A stretch of 13,821 bases of DNA, from assembly GCA_937967535.1 (NCBI GenBank), contig CALCMV010000030.1, positions 1 through 13,821 on the forward strand, read 5' to 3'. Every line of letters starts with the position of its first letter. Within the stretch, counting starts at the first letter, position 1. Shown one piece after another: positions 5,632 through 12,966 of the stretch. The position numbers and the translations under genes are program-made. The stretch is from an uncultured Saprospiraceae bacterium (lineage in GTDB: Bacteria > Bacteroidota > Bacteroidia > Chitinophagales > Saprospiraceae). The notes beneath the pieces were generated by a model. The model was not told the origin of the DNA. It saw nothing but the letters and a program-made list of their open reading frames with translations, and made no database searches.

Positions 5632-6681
5632 ATGTTTTACAAAAACCGTACTCAAACCTTATTTTTTCTGATAATTGTAAATATTATCTTGTTTTCTGCT
5701 TGCCGCAAAGGTAAAAATATTCCTGATGTTTCTCATGTAGACGTGGAGGTAAATGTGCGGCATTTTGAACGAGATTTTTTTAGTATTGATACGAATAATG
5801 TGACATCGGAATTGCAGACGTTATCGGAAAAATACCCGGATTTTTTCCCGATTTTCATACGAATTATAGGTGCAGACGACCCGCGTTATGCACCCAAAGG
5901 CGCAGATGCGTATATGGCGGGGATGCTGAAACACCAAGCCCCGCGTCGTTTGTATGATACTTGCCGGATTGTGTATGACAATTTTGATGAAATGAGTTCG
6001 GAATTTGAACAGGCATTTAAATTTTATAAGTATTATTTCCCGGAAAATGCGATACCGGATGTCACCACTTTTGTATCGGAATACACGCTGGCAAATTTCA
6101 TTTATGGCGATGACCAACTCGCCGTTGGCTTGGATATGTTTTTGGGGTCGGATTATCCGTATCAAGGCTATAATCCGGGCAATAGTAATTTTTCCTCTTA
6201 CCTTATTCGTACTTATAATAAAGACCATTTGGTGGCAAAAACAATGGCGGCTTTGGTCGAAGATTTGGTCGGTCCGCCGCCCGGACAGCGATTGTTGGAT
6301 TTGATGGTTCACAATGGGAAAAAACGTTATATTATGTCGCAATTGCTGCCTTACGCTGCCGATAGCACTATCTTTGAACATACTGCCCGACAAATGGAAT
6401 GGCTCAATAATCCGAATAATGAGGTGCAAATGTGGGAAGTGTTTATCTCAAAAGATTTTCTGTACTCCGCTAAAATGCGCGACATCGCCAAGTACATCAA
6501 TCCTGCCCCCGCGTCGCCGGGTATGCCCCCCCAATCGCCGGGCAATACAGGTACTTATATCGGCTATAAAATCGTAAAACAGTATATGGAACAATTCCCG
6601 GAGAAAACCCTAAGAGATTTGATTCGGGATAGAGACGCACAGAAGATTTTGACAGGGTCGCGGTATAAGCCTAGGCGGTGA
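5632..6681 (+). CDS. gldB: Gliding motility lipoprotein GldB
   Basis: A 349-residue lipoprotein. The signal peptide (1-23) ends in a lipobox FSAC with lipid-bearing Cys24, so the protein should sit on a membrane facing the periplasm; this fixes the start at ATG 5632 rather than 5542. Features of the GldB family: RHFERDFFSID (43-53), the pattern around YPDFFPIFI (68-76), YGDDQLAVGLDMFLGSDYPYQGY (158-180), MVHNGKKRYIMSQLLP (225-240), and the C-terminal PGMPPQSPGNTGTYIGYKIVKQYM (296-319). GldB is required for gliding in Flavobacterium johnsoniae; its mechanism is not settled. Neighbourhood with nadE is, as I recall, common for gldB in Bacteroidota. The usual partner gldC does not follow here. 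No clear terminator is seen after the gene. Confidence 0.85.
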   Translation: MFYKNRTQTLFFLIIVNIILFSACRKGKNIPDVSHVDVEVNVRHFERDFFSIDTNNVTSELQTLSEKYPDFFPIFIRIIGADDPRYAPKGADAYMAGMLKHQAPRRLYDTCRIVYDNFDEMSSEFEQAFKFYKYYFPENAIPDVTTFVSEYTLANFIYGDDQLAVGLDMFLGSDYPYQGYNPGNSNFSSYLIRTYNKDHLVAKTMAALVEDLVGPPPGQRLLDLMVHNGKKRYIMSQLLPYAADSTIFEHTARQMEWLNNPNNEVQMWEVFISKDFLYSAKMRDIAKYINPAPASPGMPPQSPGNTGTYIGYKIVKQYMEQFPEKTLRDLIRDRDAQKILTGSRYKPRR

Positions 6682-7168
6682 TGAAATTGAGGTCTTTGAT
6701 GATATTTGTGTAAAGTCATTTTTTGTAAAAAAAACATGATTATTTATTTACATACTTATGAAAAACATGTGTTAATGTATTTGTTTTTTACAATCTTGTA
6801 TCCTACCTTAGCGTTTAAACCAAGGTAACGAACATTAACCATATTAAATTTTACCACAAAATGATTGTAGCCATGAAAGCCATTACCCCCCCCTGTTCAA
6901 ATTAAAAAAAATTACAATTCGTATTCGATGTATTTCTTTATCGAAAAGGTGTTTTTTACCTGACACCTTACTTTCACTATTTTATTCATCAAATTTTAAA
7001 ATAACATTGCCTATGAAAAGAAAAGGGCATAGCTACATACATATGTGCTATGCACACCCGTAAGAAGAAACAAAAAAACCGTGCAACTTTCGGACAGGAA
7101 AGCGACACGGAGCGTATCATAGCCTGAACAAACAGGCTACAACATTAACATAACTTAAAATTATCAAA
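6682..7168 (+). other. Long intergenic region with promoter and hairpin-rich leader
   Basis: The 487 bp after gldB hold a long-range inverted pair (tgtaaaaaa 6724-6732, ttttttaca 6784-6792), a promoter (6780-6811) and then about 350 nt of leader before the next start codon. The leader contains hairpins at 6924-6945 (ttcgat/atcgaa), 6946-6969 (aaggtgt/acacctt), about 7028-7054 (gcatagc/gctatgc with an inner acat/atgt), 7079-7110 (ccgtg/cacgg, then ctttc/gaaag) and 7121-7138 (agcctg/caggct). It also has a run of eight C (6886-6893) and two tiny frames with ATG starts (6861-6905, 14 codons; 7013-7063, 16 codons) that could be leader peptides. No known riboswitch is recognised. Confidence 0.55.
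6780..6811 (+). promoter_or_regulatory. Bacteroidota-type promoter for the metallopeptidase leader
   Basis: TTTG at 6780-6783 is followed, after exactly 20 nt, by TACCTTAG at 6804-6811, which matches the -7 consensus TAnnTTTG at five of its six fixed positions. Spacing and both boxes fit the Bacteroidota primary sigma factor. Transcription would start near 6815 and leave a leader of about 350 nt. Confidence 0.65.
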
Positions 7169-7933
7169 ATGATTTCAAGAATCAAAAATTATCCCCATTT
7201 ATTCTTAACCATATTGTATTTAGGACTTGTAAACATCGGGATTTCCCAAGAATTGTTCACGATTTTACCCGAAAGAAGTGTTGTGCTTAACACTGAACAG
7301 TCACAAAGACTCCAAAAAATAAAAACGGGAGGTTATGCCGCCCAAATTCTTTACGTAAAAGTAGGTGACTTACCTTCTATTCAGCAAAATGGGGTATTAA
7401 CTGTAACAATTCCAATTGAAAAGACACGATATAGCTTTAAAGCAAGATATGTGCGTGATTTTGGAGCGGGTGAATATTCATGGGGAGGGGATTTGATAGG
7501 TATTGATCAAAAAGATGGGAGTATGAGTATCCGTTCAATGGGTGGTAAAATATTCGGGCACATCGAAATAGATGATGCTTTTTACAGACTTGTTGACATG
7601 TCCGGTGGATTATGGACTTTCCTAGAAATAATTGAAGATGAATCTGCTATATGTGGGAATAATTTAATTGAACCAAATGATATAAACATATCAGCAGCAA
7701 AAAATGCTGAATCGAATATTCTGGCACCTGCAAATATGAATACTAACTGCGATGTCAGCGTTCTTATTTTATACACAGACGAAGCAAACAACAAAGAGCC
7801 TGATATGTCACAACTAGGCAATGATTTGATAGAACAAGCTAATGAGATACTTATGAACAGTGCAGTCGCCACCGATGATGCAAGATTAAGAGCATGTTTA
7901 AAATTTTTCTGCCTGATAACCAATATTTTGTGA
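7169..7933 (+). pseudogene. Truncated exported metallopeptidase-like gene, cut by MITE A
   Basis: The readable product is 254 residues: a signal peptide (1-27, ending GISQ), a propeptide-like region (about 28-190), then CDVSVLILYTDEANNK (194-209) and IEQANEILMNSAVATDDARL (221-240). The last part resembles the start of the reprolysin-like metallopeptidase domain of secreted Bacteroidota proteases, where V-x-V-L-Y-T, a helix ending in NS and then an ARLRLV-type strand precede the zinc-binding HExxHxxGHxxG helix. MITE A copy 2 begins at 7889, straight after codon 240, and supplies 14 foreign codons and a stop. The zinc motif is not encoded anywhere in the window, and removing the element leaves a stop five codons later, so the 3' half is lost. 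The gene is probably non-functional although its promoter and leader are intact. Confidence 0.75.
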
Positions 7934-8042
7934 ACTTGACTTCACATCAAATCAGTCACTTATCCCGATAAACTCCTTCTTTGATGCCTCGTCAAAACCA
8001 CAAACTATTGATTATCAGTTTGAAAAATTTTAAACATGCTCT
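7889..8042. mobile_element. MITE A copy 2 (154-bp foldback element)
   Basis: Same length and about 93% identical to the copy at 428-581. The terminal inverted repeats match over 21 bp (25 bp when flanks are counted), beginning agagcatgtttaaa. TA lies directly on both sides, as expected for an element that duplicates a TA target (the IS630/Tc1-mariner habit; this is inference). It interrupts the metallopeptidase-like gene. Three of the differences from copy 1 are paired and keep the stem intact: 7903 with 8028, 7927 with 8004, 7930 with 8001. Confidence 0.9.
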
Positions 8043-8129
8043 TAATGAAGTATAGTTGATAGTTTGTGGTTCAAAATTGCTGTACCATAGAATAGGTTGA
8101 TGTCCAAAATGTTAGTAACTTACGTAAAA

Positions 8130-10259
8130 TTACGGAATCACTATCCGTCGAATCACCCGTTCATCACCGCTACTCAATTGTAAGAGATAAGTTCCTGAAG
8201 TCAAGCCCCGCAAATCCACCAAACGGCTGTAATCGCCGGGTTGTTGGTCCTTAAAATTTTGTTCGATTTCTGCTTTTCCCAGCGAATTATAAATATAGAG
8301 CGATACACTGCCTTTTTCCTGCAAAGCATAATGAATACGCAGCAAATTCGATTCGGGGTTCAATTGCAATTCGTAATAATCTGACCAAGGGGTCATCTGC
8401 ACCGAGCGCACAGCAGAGAAGTCGGAAGTTGTATTATTAGAACCATACTTGACCCGATAATAGACCTTTGCCGTATTGAGAAATAAGGCGTTTTTATCCG
8501 TAAAATTATAATTCTTTTCTTCTGCGGAAGGTTCGGCGGTCGGTTTGACCTCTAACTGATAGAAATTCACCCCGTCGAGCGAGCGTTGGAGTTCGATAAA
8601 CATCTGTTCCGTTTCATTTTTTACCTGCACCATAAGATGCACGACTTCGCCCTTTACCTGCGTCGTAAAATTCTGCAAGGAATTGATATAAAGCGGCGGT
8701 GGCGGTGGTGGCGGTGGCGGCGTTTTCTTAACCGTTGGCGGATAAGACCGAATCACCGTCACAGTTTCGTCGGGCGATGTTATTGGAATAGAGGGCTGAC
8801 TGTTTACAACTGGTGGCGGGTTTTGGACAGCAGGCGGCGGATTTTGGATAGTAGGTGGCAGATTTTGGATAATAGGTGGTGAAGTATTGGCAGTAGATAC
8901 CGTCTCTGTTGGTTCTTTCACAGGTTTGGGCGTGGCAAGGGGCTTTGGTTCCGGTTTCGGTTTTTCAACTTTTGGTGGAGGTGGCGGTTCGGGATTGTCC
9001 CACTCCATCGCTGTACTCGTTGGGGCGATATAAATCACACCGCCATTGCTGGGTGTCCAGATATCCAGATTGCTTGGTGGCGTAAAAACATCCTCTGCAT
9101 ACACTGAACCCACACTACTTGCATTGTCCGTCTTCACAGTGCGTACTTCTACCCCATTAATATCTACGAATATCCATTTAAATTGATTGAATCTGCCACT
9201 ATTGCGCGTCCATGTCTTGGTATCGTCATTGGCGCGAAGGGGCGCACCCCAGCAGCCTTCTCCGACATAGACCGTACCATTTACATCATCCCGTATAAAA
9301 CCTTCGTCACTGCCTTTTTCGGTCGAAGGGCGAATGGGCCAAGTCGTTTTTACCGTATGAGCATCACATTCGACCACCAAATCTACTCCGTATTCATAAA
9401 AAAGCGTTGCCCATGCGGTACGCTGTTTATTTTTTTCTGATTTGCGACTTGTATGCGGACGAATGGGATGGTGATAATGCGCCATCTGCCAAGTAATATC
9501 CGTAGTTTGGCGCAATTCGGATTCCAGCCATGCGGCTTGATTTCCTCCGGCAGCTATCATCGAATTGAGCGTATAAATTCGCAACAAATTCCCGCCAATT
9601 GTCGTCGCATAATGTACTTGCGGGTTGGGCGCATCAAAGAGATTGACCAATGTTTCGTTAGAATATTCGTGATTACCGCGTGCTGCTATGATGGGCGTGA
9701 TTCGCCCATCTTCCGAAATCGTCAATTGCCAATCATTAAACCATTGAGGCCACTGCGTTGCATTATCACTCGCCGTCATATCTCCTGCAAACATCACACA
9801 ACTCGGACGGAGTTTGGAAACCAGTAAATTGGCATTGCGCCGCGAATCCCGATTATTGCGCGAATCGCCACCTGCTATGATAGACACCCGTTCATACGGA
9901 TTGTCCGGTGCAGTCGTAAAAAACATTCGTCGGCTGACTCCTTCGCTGTCTTTAATCACAAAATAATAGGTCGTACTCGACCTCAAATTACTCAATCGGG
10001 CAAAGTGATTATTCATGCCTTTTGACTTCACTGTGCGGTCAGCCCCTTGACTATTAGTGTAAGATTGCCAATCACTACCATAATCTTGCGTATCGTAATA
10101 AATCACAGGATTGGTGCCGGAAATCTGATTCCAGCCCACCGTCATCCTAGTGGCAGGGTCTAGATTCCAGATGCAGCGATATTGGTCTGTTTTTGCAAAA
10201 TTATTTTCCGCAAAAAGCAGACAGAATAAGATGGATAAGAGTGTTGAAAGATATTTCAT
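8130..10259 (-). CDS. Secreted metallophosphatase with T9SS sorting domain
   Basis: A 709-residue exported protein. Signal peptide about 1-23. Residues 26-117 form a fibronectin-III-like domain of the kind that precedes purple acid phosphatase catalytic domains. The calcineurin-like metallophosphoesterase domain (about 124-305) shows GGDSR (Asp132), FAGDM (Asp160), GNHE (Asn196, His197), HYHHP (His261-His264) and DAH (Asp299-His301), a full set of metal ligands, so hydrolysis of phosphomonoesters outside the cell is likely. Residues 424-522 are a proline-rich linker with four 7-residue repeats (PPTIQNP type, 460-487) and a run of nine prolines (514-522). A second beta-rich domain follows (about 525-620). 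The end (626-709, LQLNPESNLLRIHY ... GLTSGTYLLQL ... RRIVIP) is a type A T9SS sorting domain. The stop codon is about 90 bp from the MITE. Confidence 0.9.
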   Translation of the reverse strand: MKYLSTLLSILFCLLFAENNFAKTDQYRCIWNLDPATRMTVGWNQISGTNPVIYYDTQDYGSDWQSYTNSQGADRTVKSKGMNNHFARLSNLRSSTTYYFVIKDSEGVSRRMFFTTAPDNPYERVSIIAGGDSRNNRDSRRNANLLVSKLRPSCVMFAGDMTASDNATQWPQWFNDWQLTISEDGRITPIIAARGNHEYSNETLVNLFDAPNPQVHYATTIGGNLLRIYTLNSMIAAGGNQAAWLESELRQTTDITWQMAHYHHPIRPHTSRKSEKNKQRTAWATLFYEYGVDLVVECDAHTVKTTWPIRPSTEKGSDEGFIRDDVNGTVYVGEGCWGAPLRANDDTKTWTRNSGRFNQFKWIFVDINGVEVRTVKTDNASSVGSVYAEDVFTPPSNLDIWTPSNGGVIYIAPTSTAMEWDNPEPPPPPKVEKPKPEPKPLATPKPVKEPTETVSTANTSPPIIQNLPPTIQNPPPAVQNPPPVVNSQPSIPITSPDETVTVIRSYPPTVKKTPPPPPPPPPLYINSLQNFTTQVKGEVVHLMVQVKNETEQMFIELQRSLDGVNFYQLEVKPTAEPSAEEKNYNFTDKNALFLNTAKVYYRVKYGSNNTTSDFSAVRSVQMTPWSDYYELQLNPESNLLRIHYALQEKGSVSLYIYNSLGKAEIEQNFKDQQPGDYSRLVDLRGLTSGTYLLQLSSGDERVIRRIVIP
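8694..8882 (-). repeat. Proline-codon repeats in the phosphatase linker
   Basis: Two in-frame repeats inside the phosphatase gene. Bases 8799-8882 encode four consecutive 21-bp units (SPPIIQN, LPPTIQN, PPPAVQN, PPPVVNS). Bases 8694-8720 encode nine consecutive prolines as GGC/GGT triplets on the plus strand. Such stretches often vary in copy number, and the nine-proline run should need elongation factor P for smooth translation. Confidence 0.85.
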
Positions 10260-11028
10260 GTGATCTATTAATCTGAAATAAGAATGTCCTAATTCCTTGA
10301 TTCAAGTTTGTACCGACGATTTTAGCCCTTGCAAAGTTCCGAATTATCTGACGACTAAAGTCCTCATTACAGCTTGTTATTCATATTTTTTTAAAAAAAT
10401 ATTAAAGTTTATTTATAGATGCCACGGTACTTGCAAATGCAGGCTATCAGTTGATAGTGCATCGTTTTTGACAATCAATGGAATTGCATCCCGATAGCTA
10501 TACGGGGTTTTAAATTATTGATTATCAATATTATGCAAACTTAGACGATTAGCCCAAACGCACTATTTGCTTCGATTGCTAAGGTATTTTTTTATTTTAT
10601 AAATGATAATTACTTCTTTCAAAAATAATTATTTCATTAGCTTTTATTATGACCTGAAAATATGGCGATGTAACAAAAAACCATACCAAACAGTATAAGA
10701 GAAGAACTACACATGGCAAACTGCGAAGTTAAGGACTTTTATAGGAATTGAACGCCTCCAATGACCGTCAAAATTAAATTTAGATGAAAACAGGCAGGAC
10801 AAGGGCTAAATTTGCCCTTGAAATAATGTTTTTTGGCTATCCCTAGTGTAAGATTTGTAAAAAATGCCTAATTTTCGACCACGATTTTAAACATTAAAGA
10901 GGCTTTGTTCTGAAAAAAAAATTGTATGGAGATGAGGCATCAATAAATTTCAGCTTGCATTACATTCCCAAACAGCTTATTTTTGCCTTGTATTATAGCT
11001 CAGAATTTAGTCTAATCAGATTATAACA
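10260..11028. other. 770-bp gap without a recognised gene
   Basis: Only short frames without credible features occur. Structures seen: an exact 20-bp palindrome of A and T (10383-10402); an 11-bp inverted pair 490 bp apart (tttagcccttg 10321-10331 and caagggctaaa 10800-10810); and a hairpin caagggc/gcccttg (10800-10820) followed by an imperfect T-rich tail. On the minus strand GAACTTTG (10332-10339) is a possible -7 box for the phosphatase gene, but no TTG lies at the right distance. The promoter of the next gene is at its right end. I find no tRNA or known RNA. Confidence 0.5.
10955..10985 (+). promoter_or_regulatory. Bacteroidota-type promoter for the 73-aa lipoprotein
   Basis: TTG (10955-10957), a 20-nt spacer and TATTTTTG (10978-10985) match the Bacteroidota -33/-7 consensus fully. 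Transcription should start near 10990, giving a leader of about 40 nt before ATG 11029. Confidence 0.75.
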
Positions 11029-11250
11029 ATGAAAATTTTATTGAAAGCAGGAGGAGTATTTGCCCTTGTACTAATGATGAGTTTGGCTTCCTGCGTGACA
11101 GATAGCTGCACAGAATGTACCGGAGTAACCGGGTCGGGCATGCAAATGCTTGATACGCTGATTTGTATTGAACAGTTTGATACACGCGCCGATTATGACA
11201 ACCAAGTGGAAGTATACGAAGCACTCGGCGGAACTTGTATCGAAATGTAA
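11029..11250 (+). CDS. Small cysteine-rich lipoprotein
   Basis: A 73-residue protein with a signal peptide ending in the lipobox LASC (lipid-bearing Cys22). The mature part is only 52 residues, with four further cysteines: Cys27 and Cys30 as a CxxC (SCTECTG), Cys46 (LICIEQF) and Cys70 (GGTCIEM). An acidic segment DTRADYDNQVEVYEALGG (51-68) is predicted helical. The four cysteines could form two disulphides in the periplasm or bind a metal; neither can be told from sequence. A consensus promoter lies 44 bp upstream of the start codon, which supports this as a real gene despite its size. It is probably transcribed alone, since 154 bp separate it from the next gene. I do not recognise a named family. 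Confidence 0.8.
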   Translation: MKILLKAGGVFALVLMMSLASCVTDSCTECTGVTGSGMQMLDTLICIEQFDTRADYDNQVEVYEALGGTCIEM

Positions 11251-11404
11251 GGAAGCGGCAAAACATTAAATTGGCGAAAATCGAAATATTAAAATCGTAC
11301 AGTTTTGGTATTTGGAATTTATTTATGTGCAATTTCATAGAAGTAACTTATCTCATATAAACACGTCTCAACGAAACCAACCAATACACGTATCAAAATA
11401 AAAA

Positions 11405-12388
11405 ATGCTCGAGCGAATCAAGAACATCGGTTTGTACCAACTTGTCGTCGGTCTGCTACTCGTTTTAGGGACAGTGTTTAGCGTATATACGCCGGATGTC
11501 TTCCTTTTCCGAATCGGGGCGCGATTTGCGGTGCAGTTTATGTTTTTGTGCCTGATGTTAGGTTTTCTGTTTCTTTTCTTGCGTTCTACCAACCTGATGT
11601 TCGTTAGTTTTACGGCTTGTGCTTTGATGTGCATTTTCCTCAAAGCCTCCTTTCACGATACCGAACAAGCGGCTTTTTATCCAAAACTCAATGGCGAACC
11701 TTACTTCAAAGTAGCCCATTTCAATGTAGGTTCTAGCGGTCAGGCACCGCCCAATACCCTACAAACCATCTTGGAGACGGATGCCGATATTGTCGCTATT
11801 CAGGAATTGACTTTTGATTGGGATGGGTATTTGAAGCAAAGTTTGAAAGAAAAATATCCTTATTCGGAATCCATCGTGCGTTTGGATTTTCGCGGCTTGG
11901 CAATCTACTCCAAATATCCCTTGACACAAATTGATACCTTTCATTTTGAAGATACGCCCAATATTTTTGGCACCATACAAATTGACGACAAGCGCGAAGA
12001 CATATTTTTCGTTTATGCCAATACCGAACCTCCTGTCAATACTCGCGCTTACGACAAAATCCGCCGACATCTGATGTATATTGCCGATATTGTGAAAAAG
12101 CCGGGCGCACCTGTACTTACGCTTGGTGCATACAATGTCGTCCCTTGGTCTTACGAACTCAAATCTTTCCGCACTCTAACCGGACTCTGCAACGGACGAC
12201 GCGATTTTAGCCCGACCCTCATCACCCCCAATACTCAATTACTACAAGTTCCTACCGACCATATTCTTCACTCCCGCCAACTCGAATGTGTTGATTTTGA
12301 ACCGCTTTCAGATTCAGGCGGCGATTACATTGGAGTGATGGGCGAATTTCAGTACAAACCCGGTTATGCTAAAGGCTCGGTTAAATAG
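11405..12388 (+). CDS. Membrane-anchored EEP-fold protein with altered active site
   Basis: A 327-residue protein. Residues about 8-28, 33-57 and 61-80 are hydrophobic helices; the rest should face the periplasm, as in other Bacteroidota proteins of this type. Residues about 101-317 have the order of the endonuclease/exonuclease/phosphatase family: AHFNVG (Asn107), AIQE (Glu134), GLAIYSKYP (164-172), a strand ending VYANTEPP (203-210), LGAYNVVPWS (240-249), VPTDHILHS (282-290) and a terminal SDSGGDYIG (302-310). In active members GAYN reads GDFN and the end reads SDH, and a catalytic His normally lies near the TEPP segment. Here Asp is Ala242, the last His is replaced by Ser304, and the middle His is absent, so catalysis is doubtful. 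The gene overlaps dgkA by 23 bp, so the two are co-transcribed and may be translationally coupled. Confidence 0.85.
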   Translation: MLERIKNIGLYQLVVGLLLVLGTVFSVYTPDVFLFRIGARFAVQFMFLCLMLGFLFLFLRSTNLMFVSFTACALMCIFLKASFHDTEQAAFYPKLNGEPYFKVAHFNVGSSGQAPPNTLQTILETDADIVAIQELTFDWDGYLKQSLKEKYPYSESIVRLDFRGLAIYSKYPLTQIDTFHFEDTPNIFGTIQIDDKREDIFFVYANTEPPVNTRAYDKIRRHLMYIADIVKKPGAPVLTLGAYNVVPWSYELKSFRTLTGLCNGRRDFSPTLITPNTQLLQVPTDHILHSRQLECVDFEPLSDSGGDYIGVMGEFQYKPGYAKGSVK

Positions 12389-12737
12389 TTTTCGCTATGC
12401 TTTTAGAGGCATCGCCGACCTGCTGCGTCATACCCCCAATGCGCGAATCCACCTTTTTGCTAGTTGTTGTGTTGTCATTGCAGGTTTATTCTTCGGAATT
12501 ACGCGCCTCGAATGGTGTATACTTATCCTCTGTATTGCGCTGGTTTTCGCTGCCGAAGCCGCCAATACTGCCATCGAATATCTCACCGACCTCGTTTCGC
12601 CCGAATACCATCAATTAGCCGGCAAAACCAAAGATGCTGCTGCTGCTGCTGTATTATTGGCAGCGATAGGTGCGGCTATCGTTGGTATTATTATCTTTGC
12701 ACCTTATTTGAGAGAATTAATTTTGAATTTTGAATGA
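12366..12737 (+). CDS. dgkA: Diacylglycerol/undecaprenol kinase family protein
   Basis: A 123-residue integral membrane kinase of the DgkA family, normal length. The signature EAANTAIEYLTDL (64-76) contains the expected Glu64, Asn67, Glu71 and Asp75, followed by GKTKDAAAAAVLLAAIGAAIVG (86-107), the usual third-helix region. Helices lie at about 30-45, 49-68 and 91-113. Family members phosphorylate diacylglycerol or, in many bacteria, undecaprenol; the choice cannot be made from sequence, and in this phylum undecaprenol recycling for the cell wall is a reasonable guess. The start ATG 12366 lies inside the preceding gene (23-bp overlap). The last codons (LILNFE) and the stop codon fall inside the left arm of a heptamer palindrome, so the C-terminus may have been remodelled by that repeat. 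Confidence 0.93.
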   Translation: MLKARLNSFRYAFRGIADLLRHTPNARIHLFASCCVVIAGLFFGITRLEWCILILCIALVFAAEAANTAIEYLTDLVSPEYHQLAGKTKDAAAAAVLLAAIGAAIVGIIIFAPYLRELILNFE

Positions 12738-12965
12738 ATTAATTACTCTACATGAGAAAATTTTAAAATCATAATGTAAGCCACTAATGCACTAATTATT
12801 TCAAGGGAATTATCAATAAATTCGTAAAAAAATTAGTGCATTCGTGGCAAAAACAAGTATTACATTATCAGAAATAATTTTTCTCATGTAGAGTATGAAT
12901 TAATTTTGAATACATTTCAATCTAGTACAATTCATTCATTCAAAATTCAAAATTCAAAATTAATT
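12715..12965. repeat. Heptamer palindrome at the dgkA/tatD boundary, split by MITE B
   Basis: Outside the inserted element, the left arm has units of attttga (12715-12740) and the right arm has three tcaaaat units (about 12941-12963). Bases 12715-12735 and 12945-12965 are exact 21-bp inverted copies. The left arm encodes the last residues and stop codon of dgkA; the right arm ends at 12965, one base before the ATG of the TatD gene. Without the insert the palindrome would span about 90 bp. Confidence 0.85.
12745..12894. mobile_element. MITE B (150-bp foldback element)
   Basis: The ends actctacatgagaaaa (left) and its inverted copy (right) match over 16 bp. Inside, ataatgtaa (12771-12779) pairs with 12860-12868, and 12780-12797 pairs with 12831-12848 at 17 of 18 positions, so the element folds along nearly its full length. 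Exact direct copies of atgaattaatt flank it (12734-12744 and 12895-12905), an 11-bp target duplication. It has no coding capacity and its ends are unrelated to those of MITE A. Confidence 0.88.
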
Positions 12966-12966
12966 A

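Noticed and set aside
5821..6429. 202-codon open frame on the minus strand
   Set aside because: It is antisense to gldB and has no family features.
6526..6532. C homopolymer in gldB as a phase-variation switch
   Set aside because: The run is only seven bases and encodes a PGMP segment typical of the family; the frame is intact, and nothing else supports slippage.
10297..10497. 66-codon frame in the large gap
   Set aside because: No signal peptide, promoter or family resemblance; it covers AT-rich palindromic DNA.
10735..10765. tRNA-like T-arm (aggaattgaacgcct read on the minus strand)
   Set aside because: No acceptor stem, anticodon arm or proper T-stem can be drawn around it.
11021..11338. 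105-codon minus-strand frame over the small lipoprotein
   Set aside because: The plus-strand gene has a consensus promoter, signal peptide and lipobox; the reverse frame has none of these.
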